A stretch of DNA of 7,168 nt from Hyphomicrobiales bacterium (GTDB lineage Bacteria; Pseudomonadota; Alphaproteobacteria; Rhizobiales; Beijerinckiaceae): assembly GCA_028290085.1 (NCBI GenBank), contig JAQGKN010000295.1:1-7168 (forward strand), read 5' to 3'. The notes below the pieces were generated by a model. It made no database searches. It was not told where the DNA came from and was given only the letters and a program-made list of their open reading frames with translations. Positions within the stretch are counted from its first letter, which is position 1. Every line of letters begins with the position of its first letter. Positions 6,972 to 7,168 of this stretch are shown piece after piece. The translations under genes were made by a program, and so were the position numbers.

Positions 6972-7000
6972 ATGATTGATGAGCGTGCACGCCGCAGCAG

Positions 7001-7046
7001 TGCCCGCGACATCATCGAGCCACCGTTACTGGCGGGGGCGCGGGCA
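7001..7046 (-). other. Stem-loop in the leader of the ABC importer operon
   Basis: Arms TGCCCGCG and CGCGGGCA (7039-7046 and 7001-7008) pair perfectly over 8 bp. Inside, CCGCC (7031-7035) can pair with GGUGG (7020-7024), but only in minus-strand RNA because it needs a G-U pair. The structure lies about 40 bases upstream of the ATG at 6959, between the likely promoter and the ribosome-binding site. There is no U-run after it, so it is not a standard terminator. It may stabilise the leader or take part in regulation. It matches no riboswitch class I recognise. Confidence 0.45.
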
Positions 7047-7088
7047 TTTCCTCATAAAGAAATAGCTCTCACAAGGGGTTTTTTCGAA

Positions 7089-7116
7089 ATTATAGGGACT
7101 TGCGAATGTTTGTTCA
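7089..7116 (-). promoter_or_regulatory. Likely sigma-70-type promoter of the ABC importer operon
   Basis: On the minus strand a perfect -10 box TATAAT (7094-7089) is preceded, after 16 bases, by TGAACA (7116-7111), which matches four of six bases of the -35 consensus. Transcription would start near 7080, giving a leader of about 120 bases. The surroundings (7047-7168) are clearly richer in A and T than the genes. Two copies of GAATGT (7104-7109 and 7117-7122, plus strand) flank the -35 box. The position is right for the only operon downstream on this strand. Confidence 0.5.
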
Positions 7117-7168
7117 GAATGTCGGCAGTTAGAGGAAAGTTTGGTCGCAACTTGCATAATTCATCACC

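Noticed and set aside
6960..7080. Thiamine pyrophosphate riboswitch upstream of the NMT1-like gene
   Set aside because: The conserved CUGAGA and ACCUGAUC-type segments are absent in the leader.
7070..7086. Plus-strand run of T after a GC-rich stem as a terminator
   Set aside because: No plus-strand gene ends before it, the stem is about 30 bases away, and the region reads better as the promoter and start site of the minus-strand operon.

Overview
The window looks like chromosomal DNA from a high-GC Gram-negative proteobacterium. I infer an alphaproteobacterium of the Hyphomicrobiales type, from the GC-rich codon use, the secreted c-type cytochromes and the abundance of periplasmic solute-binding proteins. 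A betaproteobacterium cannot be excluded. There are seven protein genes in three blocks, no RNA genes, no CRISPR array and no recognisable mobile element.

Block 1 (1-2248, minus strand) is a two-gene secreted redox operon. A small monohaem cytochrome c (1871-2248) is followed 25-46 bases later by a large exported protein (1-1824, running off the left edge). The large protein joins a carboxypeptidase-regulatory-like beta domain, a CTGCH haem-binding site and a seven-bladed beta-propeller of the streptogramin-lyase (Vgb-like) type. Both probably act in the periplasm, perhaps as electron carrier and partner.

Block 2 (about 2434-4385, plus strand) diverges from block 1 across a 185-base region that contains an operator-like inverted repeat. 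It encodes two translationally linked binding proteins from different transporter classes. The first is a TctC/Bug-type protein with a signal peptide. The second is a TAXI-type protein with no signal peptide, and there is no room to encode one. Neither has a membrane partner in the window.

Block 3 (4395-6959, minus strand) converges on block 2 with only 9 bases between stop codons. It is a complete ABC importer of the SsuABC/TauABC/NMT1 type, ordered binding protein, ATPase, permease. All three genes overlap or abut, so they form one transcription unit. Upstream (6960-7168) lies a good sigma-70-like promoter and a roughly 120-base leader with a stem-loop.

The window therefore holds three unrelated families of substrate-binding protein within 4.6 kb, only one with its own membrane machinery, beside an exported cytochrome/propeller pair. 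The substrates cannot be read from the sequence. The most unusual items are the signal-less TAXI protein coupled to a TctC protein and the haem/propeller fusion.
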